A stretch of DNA of 64,000 bases from Steinernema hermaphroditum. Its lineage: Eukaryota > Nematoda > Chromadorea > Rhabditida > Steinernematidae. Positions within the stretch are counted from its first letter, which is position 1, and each line of letters opens with the position of its first letter. Shown one piece after another: positions 43,514 to 54,550 of the stretch. The position numbers and the translations under genes are program-made. Location: contig CM059621.1 of assembly GCA_030435675.1 (NCBI GenBank), positions 15,934,001-15,998,000 on the forward strand, in the 5' to 3' direction. Under the pieces are notes generated by a model. It was not told the origin of the DNA. It saw only the letters and a program-made list of their open reading frames with translations, and searched no databases.

Positions 43514-46500
43514 CTGTTCTTCTCCCTCGCTTTTCAGGTGTTACACATCCATTGTCTTCTTCTCATATCGCAGAATAAACTGATGTGTTGCAATACTGGC
43601 GACATGGAGCACTGGCGGCCCATCATGTCACTCAGGCGGTCACTGACTGAAACGGCGGCGGCCTTTGGGAAGGAGCTCACGCGAGGGCCTCTTGGCAGCT
43701 TCCAGCGCCGCCGCCCTCGCGCTCTCTTTGCGTTTGTGTCGATGGAAATATAAGTGTTTATTACGCAAATTCAATTTGGTTCGGGCGGCCACGAGGCACC
43801 GAACGACTGGGCGCTTCGCCGCCACTTGATCTGCAGCCGCCGCTTCCCTCTGGCCCCGCAAACTAATTGCGCTCTTTATGATGTGCTGGGTGGAAGGTCT
43901 GTTTCCCTTCCGCGTGCGTGTTATCCGAAAGCTCCGTGACCGATTTTTCAAACTTTAGACATGTCCAGAAAAAGGAATACATCTTACTAAATGCCTGCGC
44001 TCCTTTGAGATAGTTCCCTGAGGCTTACAGTAGAGCCGTTCTGTGGATCCTCCGCTTACTGTATTATCACTTGAGCTAGGACACTTGTTTTTTTTACCCA
44101 AAATGTAAATTCCTGGAAACAGCATTCTGTTTTCGGACCCATCCCGGTCCCATCAGGCTGGCTGACCCACAGTCTATATTTATCTTCTTCTAGTCCCTCT
44201 TCCCACAACCCTATTGTTGTTTTTAGTTCACTTTTCCGTTTCTCGCATCGGCGACTTCCTCAGAAATTAGTTTCGTTTCGAGACGCGAAGCGCAGTCCCT
44301 AAAAGGGCCAATTAAAAGAAGGTCCCGAGTTCGTCATGTTATTCTTGCCGAAGCGCGTCCGATTATTTCAGGTCGTAAATCGTGGCGCGCGCGCAATCAA
44401 AGCCGCCGGAGAGTCACAATTTATGACTGCGCCGGAGGGCCGTCGATTCGATAGAATTCGCCCTCCGCCGCCCCGAGTGGTCACTCTTTCGATAATGCGA
44501 TTTTGACGCTTCTCCTGGCCATCTTCGACTAACTGATATTCGCGGGAATTCGAATTCGTTGATCGGCATTTAGGCTAGGATACTAGAAAAGTCAGCCGAA
44601 ATTGAAATGAGTCAGCCCCCAAAACGATTGGCCTGCGGAATCTGCAGAAGCCGGACTAACGGCACTACCGTACTCAATGCCGGCATTTCCAGGGAAATCG
44701 TGGTGGATCCCGTTGACGGATACCAGAGACATAATGGTAACAGAACGGTAGAAAGTAACACTTGTTTGCTTTGTCTGTCTGGTCGACAGTCTGGTAGACA
44801 AGTCGTGAAGTGTCTTTTTGTCAATGGGTGATGTTTGCACGTTTCCTTTTACCCTTTTCACAACTTTAAAAAGCGGCACAGAGCACGGTGGACGTCTGGA
44901 ATATTTTACTTTACACAGCAAACAAGTGTCACTTTCTACCGTTCTGTTACCATTATGTCTCTGGTATCCGTCAACGGGATCCACCACGATTTCCCTGGAA
45001 ACTCCGTTCCATCGGAGCTGGAAATGTGCCATGTTTTGACCCGATTACGGTAGTTCGGCTTCCATTAATTCATTTGTCGGTGTTACCGCATAAAATTACC
45101 GTAATCCAACCAAAATGTGTGCAAAATAATGAAATCGAAAACATTCAAAATACGTTCCCTGCTACCACTGCCAAGCAATCCCATAAAATTTCATGTGTTC
45201 GAACGTCTGATTTTCCCCATATTTATGGAATGTGGCCTGTCGAAGTGTCCGAGTGGGCAAAAAGCGCGTCTAATCCGATTTGGACGTTCCTTTTGGCCTG
45301 AACTCAAGTGGCGCTGATTGTGCGCCTTTGAGACGCCGCCGTCGCCGAAGAAGCGGCGCAGTGACCCCGGCGTCTGTGGCTCCCAAGGGGCTGTGACTCC
45401 CGAGGCGAGTAGCCACTGGTCTAAACACCCATTTGTCTCTCTGATTCGCGCGCGTGACCAAAACAACCTTTGCTTTCACTTATAGCGAGTCGTTTTGGGA
45501 CCGTCGGAGGGTGTCGTCCTTGGCCCTGGCTTCGCGGACATGGTGGAAGTCTTCACCTTGAGGTTGATTGAATTTAGGAGTTCGTAAAGTACGCAAAACC
45601 ATTCGCGATACTCTCTATGGGAATGTTGTGGAACCTATTTTCAAGCTCACACAATTGACCTTTGCTAACTTTAAAAACACGTATATGTGGCTGTACAAGG
45701 TGTATCAAATATGTGCCGTGCCAAATAAAAGCCCCTTTCGTAGACACACCCAATAGACATTCCTTCATCCTTAGAGACATAATTGTAGACAAAAATAGAC
45801 AGTTGGGGAGCGCATCACTTGCACGAACGGGCTCTAAGTTGAGCGGTTGCAATCAAGCACCAGGGCTAAATGTGCCTACTTCGCTTATGTCTGTCTACTT
45901 CCAGGTTTTGCAATCGCTCATCTCTCTATTGGTTTACGGAAGCCGCCTTTTCTGGCAAACCCAGTAGACAATCCCGTTTGAGAAATTCAGATTGGTCGTG
46001 GTCATTTTTTGACACCCTCTAAAGACTCGAAGAACTTCGAGGTTCAAACTCCGTTTAAAACATCACTGTCATCGTAATGGTTATTCGGAGATAGTGTCAT
46101 GTGGCTTCCGGTTGTCTGCTTGGCTTTTTAGTGACTCTGCATTTCCTGAAAGTGTTTCCTCAACGCACACATTCATCAACAGAATTAGATTTTCCTGCAA
46201 GCAAAAGTTCCAAATCGAAAGGCCTTTTTATGGGTGCCTTCTTTCAGTCCCTAATCCACTTTCCACCATTTCCTAACGAGATCACTCCGGCGACTCCGCA
46301 GTCGTCCCATTTTTTGTTATTTTGCCATCGGAGAAATGCTTTTAACGAGATTAAAGCGTATCTCCGAGGCTTCTGGAGGACTTCCAGGATAGACGTAAGC
46401 TGAAGAGGTACTGTATTCAGAGCTAGATCAAATTTTGTGTTTTGACTGTCATATCGGGTTGATTACGCGCTAATGACGTTTTTTGGGGTCGTGCAGTGCA

Positions 46501-47655
46501 TAACAAATCACTCATGCTCCAAGCTCTAATTAAAGCCATTCGTCATGTGTTGTCGTTTTCACGCTTTATGAGCAGCGTTCCGGGGATGTGATGTATCTTA
46601 TGGTAACTAGCTATGCGATTTTTCATCTCACTGCGCGGGTTTCACCAAATTATTATGGAAACATCATCATGGATCGCTATATTCCATGACATTACATCAT
46701 AACATCCCCTTTATATAAAAAAGGAGGACAACATCACGTGCGCTGTGATCAGGGTCATCAACTTCACACGTGTATGAATTTTCAACCCGATCGGTGTGGC
46801 TAAAAATTTGTTCTACACGCCATTTCCGACCACTTCCGCCTTTTGATATGTGACCGATATATTGCGTGACAAACGGTGCCCTATTTCGCTAAACAAAGAA
46901 GTAATTAAACCTGGCTGGTGGTGAGCATCGAGGAAGTGTTTGAGGGGAAATCTAGGAGCTGACCAATCCGTTGTTTGTAGCTATGAAATGTCACTAACAG
47001 GGGAACCTTCCGAAGTTTCTAGCATTCATAACTGAAATTAGGATTGACTACAAGGGAAAAAAACTTAAATATGTTGGAGAAGCAAAAAAAATTTGTGTCG
47101 GAAGAGGAGTCGAGCCCAGACCACAAAAGTCTCAGCGAAGGTGCTACCCTGATCGGCCACACACCCTTTGATTCTTTTTTGGCAAAGTTGGCTATACGTT
47201 ACTTTCGAAGGGTGTTTAGTTGGCCAGACATGCATCTGAACAGGCATCCTTTTGGGGTTGACGTTCTCTAATGAAGGCATACCCACCTTCGTGCCCTCAG
47301 CTTCGGAACGTTCCCTTGTAAGACTGAAACTACCGACTGTGGGCGGAGATACACCGTAGGTGTCCCTTTCTCAAATACCACAAACGTTTCTGGCTGCTAT
47401 ATCAGCGCTTATTATGTTCTGGGTAGGCCGGGAATGTTACAGAACAAAACATTTGTCTACCTGCCACTGGCCTGGCCCATATACAGAATAGAATGTAAGT
47501 CTGTCTGTCAGACGAATACTGCAGACAGTTGCAAACAACGCCATGCCGAGCGATTTGCACAAGTTTACCTAACAAAACTTTTGTTTCTGCCTGCAGTCTG
47601 TGATACTTGTATACTAAATGCAGACATCAAAGTGTCTCTATTTTCATGAACACAC
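43514..47655. other. Gene desert with GC-rich islands
   Basis: No gene is supported. GC-rich islands lie at 43620-43940 (GCCGCCGCCCTCGC, CCGCCACTTGATCTGCAGCC) and 44280-44500 (GGCGCGCGCGCAATCAAAGC, CGCCGGAGAGTCACAATTTA). They contain AT-rich boxes (TAATTGC, CAATTTATGAC) and are open in several frames on both strands, but without splice sites in phase. 45290-45450 is another GC-rich stretch. The inverted repeat at 44686-45001 is listed separately. Confidence 0.5.
44686..45001. repeat. Near-perfect 85-bp inverted repeat with a 146-bp spacer
   Basis: The left arm (44686-44770, TTTCCAGGGAAATCGTGGTG .. CTTGTTTGCT) and the right arm (44917-45001) are reverse complements with one mismatch seen. Both arms read open as SREIVVDPVDGYQRHNGNRT followed by VES(N/D)TCLLC, which is why open frames appear on both strands. 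Such near-identity suggests a recent origin. The transcript could form a long hairpin. Confidence 0.85.
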
Positions 47656-48365
47656 TTAAAGGGACCCGGTCATGGATAAAAAAACTTCTTCAAATCTTCT
47701 GAAAATTTGTACACCCCTGTTTTCGGGGTTGCGTTGCTGAACACGATGGTGAAGTCGGTTTCTCGGAAAACATGATAGTTTCTGAGAAATAGCAAAAAAT
47801 AGACAAAAAACGTCGTGCAAACTTTGCCTTCAAGCGCAAGGCAGAGTTCGCGGTTCGTTCCGAAAACATTTCAGCCCCTTGTTTTAAAGGCTGCCCAACA
47901 TCATGCTGAAATCAGTTTCTCAAAATTCCCAGTAGTTTTCAAGAAACGGACCTTAGGATCCACACAGTTTTACTGTCCAATTCTCGGTGTGTCGGTCCCG
48001 AAACGACTTGCATGACGGACACGACCGTAGTTCCCGCGTTTTCTACGCACTTATCCAATCTAGGCGCGCCTGAGCTCATTCGGCTCGCCAGAAGCTGCTG
48101 AGCAAAATGTTCCCAAGCGCGGAGCTGGTCGTCACCTATTTCGGCCAAAAAGAATGAAAATATTGCGCAACTCGTGCCGCGCCGGATAGATCGTATCGGG
48201 ACCAACGGTAAAACACATTCTGAATCCTAAGGTCCGTTTCTTGAAAACTACTGGGTTTTTTGGGAAACCGACTTCACCACCGTGCTCAGCGACCCCGAAA
48301 ACAGGAGGACAAAAATTTTCAGACGATTTATGAAACTTTTTTTATCCATGACCGGGTCCCTTTAA
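47656..48365. mobile_element. Non-autonomous element with TTAA ends and long terminal inverted repeats
   Basis: The ends TTAA + AGGGACCCGGTCATGG at 47656 and the reverse of the same at 48365 are followed by imperfect inverted repeats of over 100 bases (..GATAAAAAAACTTC.., then TTTTCGGGGT.., GGTGAAGTCGGTTTC). A second, inner inverted repeat (TAGTTTTCAAGAAACGGACC and TTAGGATCC at 47932-47960) matches 48222-48250 in reverse. TTAA target duplication is typical of piggyBac-type elements. The minus frame inside (47939-48205: IFSFFLAEIGDDQLRAWEHF.., LLASRMSSGAPRLDK) may be a residue of coding sequence. No full transposase is present. Confidence 0.7.
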
Positions 48366-50077
48366 CGACCGGTTCTCTCTTACATTCGCACTGTCACTTG
48401 TAGGATTGTGTGCCGATGGGCAATATTTCTTTAAACAAAAGAATAATTGTACCCGCTCGGGTAATTTTAGAGTGCGTTCGCAATTAGTGTCCTTTTTGGA
48501 TTTATCTGAGATCCATTTTATTACTCCAAGAATCGGTCCTTCCTTCTCTGGGAATGGCGTCTAGACCTGTAGTTTTAACGCGTCCACTTCGGCCCAACTC
48601 CACACTGTTTACTCCCAATCGAACCCAGATGGCGTCCATCCGCCATCTCAGCTGTTCTGTCGGCCCCTGCGTGCTTTTCGGCGTGCACTTCGCCTCATCA
48701 TCAGTTTTGCGTGCGAACTAATTGAATCTTGGCGCGGCGGCCTGCGTCGACGGCTTATTGGGTTAGTTAGGGGTGCGTCTTTTGAACGTAGGCGCCGCGT
48801 TTTCTTTCTTTCATATTTCGACCTTTGGCGCGTCCGAGCTCTCTATTGATTGGGGTCACGTTTAGGTAGTTTGGTGGGGACACACAGAGGCCCCATTAAA
48901 GATATTAGCGTAATCTCCGTTCGTGGCGAGACCAGTCCGGGAAGCGCATTAACTCCGTCGGCGGAGCGGAAAAATCGTTCCGAGTCATAAATAAAACTTG
49001 GAACGGGACGCTTTTCTATGGCGACGGAAGCCATTCGCTTCATTTCATTTGGGCAACTTGAACGGACGAAGATATTGTAGTATGTTGTAGGTCAGATGCC
49101 AAACTTTTTGAAAAATCTCGTTCAATTATGTCGTCGGAGGACCCACTACTAGTCTATTAACGGCACGGTACTTCGATTTTTTACTTCTCCTTTGTAGTAG
49201 AAGTACGAGAAGGATCTCGAAGTGACGGGTTGGCCTAAGTGGAGTTAAAGCTGTGCACTGAGTCTCCCTGATTTTGGTTCTTATACGGCCACAAAGACTC
49301 ACTGGTTTGTTAGGATTAATAACCTATTTTCCTCCAGAAACCTCCAGAAAGGGTGATCATACAGTGCGACTTCTCTTATAAATTTTGAGTTTTTTGCATC
49401 GAGCCTAAGCCCAACTCGGTGTACAAATGGAGGGAGTTTCGGGTCTCGGCACGATTAACACTGGCAGTGATGACGAGTAAACGTCCACTTGAATATACTT
49501 CATTATGTCGACATGTCGTTGCTGTGTTTGAATGAAATTGAATGAATTGATTCAATCACAGGTTTTACCAAAATAAATTTGTATTAGATGTTCCAAAAGG
49601 TACAGTATGCTGTGGAACTCGAGAGGCAAGCTATGTGCTATAAAAATATGCAAAGTGTCCGAGCTTGGATTTTGGGAATCCGAATTTGGAGAAATGTCTT
49701 GTTGGTGAGAAAGGGTACTGCATCTTTTTGATGCAAACACAGTAGCTAATTATGAAGTGTCCGTCTCAGATCTAGCTGAATTGGCATACATCATCGACTG
49801 TTAACTCCAAAAGTCCGTCGGCTTATACACACACTTGACCTGAACACCTTTATAACGTTACGTTCAAATTACTATAGTAAACTTTGCCAACTTTTGCCGT
49901 GGAGACCCTTGTCACCAAGTGTAACTGCTATGCGTGTGGTCGAAGTGAGGAGTGTCTTGGTTGCAATCTCTCGAGTCTCCCTCCCAAGCGATCCATTTTT
50001 AGTTTTCTCCATTTTTCATCCTTTCTCTGCACTCAAAAAAAGGCCCCCCAAAAAAAGGCACGATCCGTTCTCTGGTT
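48366..50077. other. Gene desert segment
   Basis: No gene is supported. A GC-rich island lies at 48590-48830 (GCCGCC/GCGGC-type, with CTAATTGAATC), and a related one extends to 49030. 49540-49740 is AT-rich and open on the minus strand without domain features. Confidence 0.45.
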
Positions 50078-50230
50078 TGAGCATAAAGTCCTTTCAACCG
50101 TCCCTTTTTGCGCTTTGATCCGTCCCCTGTTTTCAAGGATTTGACCTGCCTCCTTTGTGATTTCAATCATAGCTCATTCCTGAAGGGACAGTCGAAATCC
50201 CGATTGAACCGGCTTTATGTCCAGAAACAT
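50078..50230. repeat. Small inverted repeat of the CCGTCCC/GATTT family
   Basis: CATAAAGTCCTTTCAACCGT at 50083 is mirrored by GATTGAACCGGCTTTATG (50202-50219). Between them are CCGTCCC..GATTTGACC units like those of the 5456-5835 array. The left flank carries poly-A/C runs. Confidence 0.6.
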
Positions 50231-50306
50231 AAGCAGCTATAGGTATTTTATAAAAAAAAATAACAATACACTGATTTGGACATAGCCTTCGAAAGGCGTT
50301 TACATG

Positions 50307-51240
50307 CGTGACACGATTTTAGCGCGCGAAACCACTTAGCGCGCAAAACCACTTGGCGCGCAAAACCACTTAGCGCGCAAAACCACTTAGCGCGCAGTCC
50401 ACTTAACGCGCAATCCACTTAGCGCGCAATCAACATAGCGCGCAATCAACTTAGCGCGCAATTGCGCGATGTCAACTTAGCGCGCAAAACCACTTGGCGC
50501 GCAGAACCACATAGCGCGCAAAACCACTTAGCGCGCAGAACCACATAGCGCGCAGAACCACATAGCGCGCAAAACCACTTAGCGCGCAGTCCACTTAACG
50601 CGCAGAACCACTTAGCGCGCAGAATGAGATCACGAGTTCGGCCCCGCTCGGTGTCACTTTTTTGTTGATACATATGAAAAATAATTAGGATGCGGGCGAG
50701 CGAAGCGAGCCCTGTATTCATTCTTGGACATGGCCCAACATCCAGACTTGGCCTAGACAAACCTCAGCTTGGCTTAGGCTCCGGCTTAGGACTATGCCTA
50801 GATATTTAACGCGAGCCCGAAGGGCGAGCCCTGTTGTCGTGATGGTTTCGAGTCGAAGCTTCACTTAGGCTCCGGTTTAGGTTTTAGGTTTAACTCGCGA
50901 TCTCATTCTGCACGCTAAGTGGTTCTGCGCGCTATGTGGTTCTGCGCGCTAAGTGGTTTTGCGCGCTATGTGGTTCTGCGCGCTATGTGGTTTTGCGCGC
51001 TATGTGGTTCTGCGCGCTATGTGGTTCTGCGCGCTAAGTGGTTTTGCGCGCCAAGTGGTTTTGCGCGCTAAGTTGACATCGCACAATTGCGCGCTAAGTT
51101 GATTGCGCGCTATGTTGATTGCGCGCTAAGTGGATTGCGCGTTAAGTGGACTGCGCGCTAAGTGGTTCTGCGCGCTAAGTGGTTTTGCGCGCCAAGTGGT
51201 TTTGCGCGCTAAGTGGTTTCGCGCGCTAAAGACATGGAGC
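50307..51240. mobile_element. Foldback element: two inverted arrays of a 17-bp unit, flanked by 10-bp direct repeats
   Basis: The left arm (about 50319-50637) is a tandem array of AACCACTTAGCGCGCAA-type units (18-20 copies, 16-17 bases each, with TGG/ATAG variants). The right arm (about 50892-51226) is the inverted array (GCGCGCTAAGTGGTTTT). The arms join a 250-base centre with GCGAGCGAAGCGAGCCCTGT and TAGGCTCCGGCTTAGG motifs. CGTTTACATG occurs on both sides (50297-50306 and 51241-51250), which looks like a 10-bp target-site duplication. That length is typical of Mutator-type elements, which also have long inverted ends; no transposase is present. Open frames inside come from the repeat. Confidence 0.8.
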
Positions 51241-51317
51241 CGTTTACATGATCAGATCCACGCCTTTTTGGGGTTAGCATGTAATACTGTAACGTACAGA
51301 GCACAGCATAGGCAACA

Positions 51318-51640
51318 TGGCGTCCCAGATAAACTTCAAGATTACGTTCGTTGATTCGATGATTCGTTGATTTACGGATTCCAGCGATATGAAGCGAGTC
51401 GTTGATCGCTACAAGGAGACAGGGCAAGTCAAGCACAGGGCTAGGAAATGTAGAAAGAAAACAGCGCGAACTCCAGCTTTTCGAGAAGCCATTCCGACGT
51501 AGTTGAAGCGGAATTCAGCCCGAAGTGTAAGAAAGTTGGCAAAGGAGCATGGAATCTCAAGATCAGGTGTCTATCGAATATTGAAGAAAGATCTGAAGAC
51601 GTTTCCTTACAAGTAGGCGAAGGGACCAGCCCTAACAGCG
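51318..51640 (+). mobile_element. 5' fragment of a mariner (same family as 4165-5383)
   Basis: GGCGTCCCAGATAAACTTCA (51318) matches the mariner left end with a few changes. It is followed on the plus strand by the transposase N-terminus: DMKRVVDRYKETGQVKHRAR, a stop, then LKRNSARSVRKLAKEHGISR (helix-turn-helix) and VYRILKKDLKTFPYK. It ends soon after, near 51640. The catalytic domain is missing. Confidence 0.8.
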
Positions 51641-51699
51641 GATGGTCAGGTGCATGGCTTACATGGTCAGATGATATCAAAAGATAGGATTTTGGGTCT

Positions 51700-52260
51700 G
51701 ATGTTCAATTTTCAGCTCGATCTGAGCCGGACACTTTGGAAAGTTAGGCTAGGCCATTCTAGGTCCGAGAGCTCTCATTATTTGTGAGCTTCCCTATATT
51801 TATTGGTCTCTACTTGTGATGTGCAATCCACGTTTTCCGGCTGCCCTAATCCGTGACTCAGAGATAAATCGCATTTTTTCAAATTCCGTCACCCAAATCG
51901 ATTATTTGGCCGAAATTGTTTTCCCTCCGTCGCCGAGAGATAATTACTCCGCCGACTCTCTCCGCGAAGGGCGTCGATGAGCAGCCAATTAAGAGAGCCT
52001 CTGTCAACAGAAGTCCGGCCATCTGGTCCCGGCGCGATGGCCGAAATCACGGATGCCGAAAGGTATTAAACGGCCTCGACGGCTCGGGTTACGCCCTCCG
52101 CTCCCACATCGCTTGTTTACTCGTGCCCGCGGGCCTCTAATCTCCTCTTCGCGCGCACGATTTACTCACTCCATTCGCGCTCCTTTTAGGCGGGCGGCAT
52201 AAGCAATTCTGACTTTGTTATGTGCACGAACGGAACAGAATGGGACGGGGGAGTACTCCT
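51700..52260. other. GC-rich island with homeobox-type AT boxes
   Basis: This part of the desert has no coding frame with splice sites. It holds many short conserved-looking words: GAGATAATTACTCC, CCAATTAAGAG, GGTATTAAACGG and GCGCACGATTTACTC. It has GC-rich blocks between AT boxes, like 19290-19560 and 56515-56660. It may be a control element. Confidence 0.4.
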
Positions 52261-52772
52261 TTTTTAGTATTCGGAGCGCGTTCACTTAAGGTCGTATAAT
52301 TTTTGGGACAGAATAAGTTTTGTTTTCTGGGACCTTTCGGATACTCGTTTGAATGTTTCATGATGAATGATTTGTGGTGGAAGAAGCGCTCGTATGCCAA
52401 TCATTATCAATGTTTTTGAGTTCCTTAAAAACAAAAAATCGGTAAAATAAAACTCAAAAAGGAAGAGGCTGTGACGCGCCGATTGTGATCTTTCAAGCAA
52501 GTCCTGCACCGACAATAATGAGTTTGCAACAGGGTTGTCTCGTGCATCGAGTCTCGAGAAATCCTTAAGACTCTCGAGACTTTTGGGTCCTAACAAGAAA
52601 ACGACGAACTCCGCGAACGAACGGCTGCAGCCATGATAGAGAATTTGTTGAATATCTGAGCCGGTTATATGGACATACTACCGTATATCGTAGTTGTTAT
52701 GTAGACAGAAATGCCGTTAGGTGTCTCAGTTTTGATCGGAACATCGTCAACAGTTCCGTACGTCACCTAAAA

Positions 52773-53040
52773 GTACAGAAGGGGCCAAAAAGCCTAAAGC
52801 CTAAAATGTCATTTCCAATAGCATCCAAGCGTGAGACCGGTCGGTTTCTTTTGTTTTTTCTTCTTTTTTCGTCCGTAGATACCTCCCTCGCGGAGCCCAA
52901 AAAAACTAAGCCGTTTTTCTTCACCTACAGCAGTTCCCTTTCAGAAACATGTTCAGCTCACATATCCGCACACAACAGTTAGAGCATCTAAACGAGAGGC
53001 TGGACAGACTTCTGTCTAGATGCCCTTTTTGAACCACCAA
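52773..53040 (+). mobile_element. MITE, ACCGGT family, with internal insertion
   Basis: It starts with TACAGAAGGGGCCAAAAAGC and ends with GACTTCTGTCTAGATGCCCT..TTTTTGAACCACC. It contains CAAGCGTGAGACCGGTCGGT. A piece near 52728 (GTCTCAGTTTTGATCGGAAC) recurs at 60772. Longer than the consensus (about 165 bp), so it holds an insert. Confidence 0.6.
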
Positions 53041-53419
53041 GACACATAAATTTTGCAAGACACATAAAAAGCATGGGGATTTGTAGTGCACGTATAATAG
53101 CATTTGCAAGAAGTCAAGAAATATGTATTCAATTTTCATAAGATAACTATAAATTACGTTTTCATTGCATGAAATATCCGTTCTATTAATCTACCATTTT
53201 TAATACTTGGACGAAGAAATGTGAGAAGATTTATGAAAAATGCAGAACGTTCCCGTGGGAACAAGATTATTCGGCATGTCTTGAGCAAGATACAATCGGA
53301 CTTGCGCTGGCCCTACGGTTCTGGAAACCGAAAAGTCTGAGTAAATTCTAGACAGCCTGTTTTATTACAAAGTCCAACGACTATCTCTGTGGACAGGAGG
53401 CTCTCAAAGTCCAAGACCA

Positions 53420-53587
53420 CAGGGTGTCCCAAAAAGGGGTCTATACGGAGATATGTGCAGTCCTTTCTGAGAGTATCCAGGCGTCAGATCGGGCAGAAAA
53501 CGACAAAAAGCAACCGGTCTCAGCGGCCTGAATTTCTGAACAACTTTCCAGACTTCTGTCTAAAGTGCCTTTTTTGAAACACACTGT
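53420..53587 (+). mobile_element. MITE of about 165 bp, ACCGGT family
   Basis: The left end CAGGGTGTCCCAAAAAGGGG..TCTATACGGAGATATG and the right end GACTTCTGTCTAAAGTGCCT..TTTTTTGAAACACACTG are imperfect inverted repeats. The centre holds CAACCGGTCTCAGCGGCC. Size, ends and TA-type context suggest a Tc1/mariner-derived MITE. Confidence 0.75.
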
Positions 53588-53636
53588 TTAATCAGACAAG
53601 GATCTCACTGAAAGACCCAAACTCTATTGCAATATA

Positions 53637-53949
53637 CAGGGTGTCAATTAAATACTGTCACGCGCAAAAACAGCTATAACTTTTCACAGGACGAACAAAA
53701 CGAAACATTTTATATATCACTCGAAAGCGCATGAAATTCTCTACAACATAAAATCAATCTCATTCGAAAAAATCTTCTTCGGATACCATTTTAGCTGACG
53801 AATACAGAATTAATACCAGCGAATAACAGCAATTCTAGGATAAAAAGGCATGGAGAATGCGAATAGTGCGACATAAGTGAGTGAGAAAGAATTAAAATTG
53901 GAAAAAAATTAAAAATCCGAATGCGTGACAGTATTTAGTTGACACCCTG
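53637..53949 (+). mobile_element. MITE of 313 bp with TA flanks
   Basis: CAGGGTGTCAATTAAATACT..GTCACGCG at the left and CGTGACAGTATTTAGTTGAC..ACCCTG at the right form a terminal inverted repeat of about 28 bases with few differences. TA lies on both sides (53635-36 and 53950-51), as in Tc1/mariner insertions. The interior is AT-rich and non-coding. It is a different family from the ACCGGT MITEs but shares the CAGGGTGTC start. Confidence 0.85.
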
Positions 53950-54250
53950 TACATGACGGCGAAACTAAATATACATGACCTCCCATTTCTTCTCCGCATC
54001 AGCTCGGTCCATGAGGTCATCATTCTCTCTCAAAAACATGATGTATTTATCGTCTTCTATTCAAGAGCATCTCTGTCATCGCGGGGCACCTGTCACGGAA
54101 GCGCGTCGACCGCATCGTTGCACTTGTCAGTTGTCGGTGGCGGTCGGCTTCTTCCCAACGGTGACGAGATCTCGAGGAACTGATGTTCGCCTCCGACATC
54201 CTGCCAAAGTAACATTTGTTTTTGTGCTCTCGTTGACACTGATCCGTCAT

Positions 54251-54550
54251 CTACTTGTCGTCGCGAGGAGCGTTTCCTTCACGGTGGGTAGAAGCGCCTT
54301 TTCTCACAGTGTCTTTAGCTTCGTCACCGAGTTCATCTGTCACAGTTAAAGACCCGTCAGAATCCGGCCTGGTTGCAAAAGTGAAAAAGGTGCAGACCAC
54401 CAGACGATCGGTCATACCGTACGTACCGTAACCGCTGGTAATAAAAGCAATCATGGGCACTTTATCAAGGTTTGTAAAATTGACCAAGATAAGAAGCACA
54501 AAACCAACGAAGGAGGCAGCAAGTTTACTGCCAAGTTCGATCAGTTCGGT
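54251..54550 (-). pseudogene. Coding-like fragment with one TM helix
   Basis: After an in-frame stop at 54556, the minus strand reads TELIELGSKLAASFVGFVLL, ILVNFTNLDKVPMIAFITSG, YGTYGMTDRLVVCTFFTFAT and RPDSDGSLTVTDELGDEAKD, to a stop at 54251. It has a hydrophobic helix, a polar loop and an acidic tail, and good codon structure. No start, donor or acceptor joins it to other exons, so it is likely a gene fragment. A second possible coding piece (FVSDSFEFDDKSAVLIMDNK, 55447-55256) lies upstream on the same strand. Confidence 0.35.

Noticed and set aside
43640..43951. 103-codon Arg/Ala-rich frame on the minus strand
   Set aside because: It lies in a GC-rich island open on both strands and lacks splice or start context; composition alone explains it.
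44592..45301. Matching peptides on opposite strands suggesting a gene
   Set aside because: Explained by the 85-bp inverted repeat; no exons with fitting phase around it.
50319..51232. CRISPR-like regular repeats
   Set aside because: Units are directly adjacent 16-17-mers without unique spacers, in two inverted blocks, in a eukaryotic genome.
50446..51354. Open frames with WFCALSGLRAK repeats
   Set aside because: Translation of the 17-bp array on both strands, not a protein.
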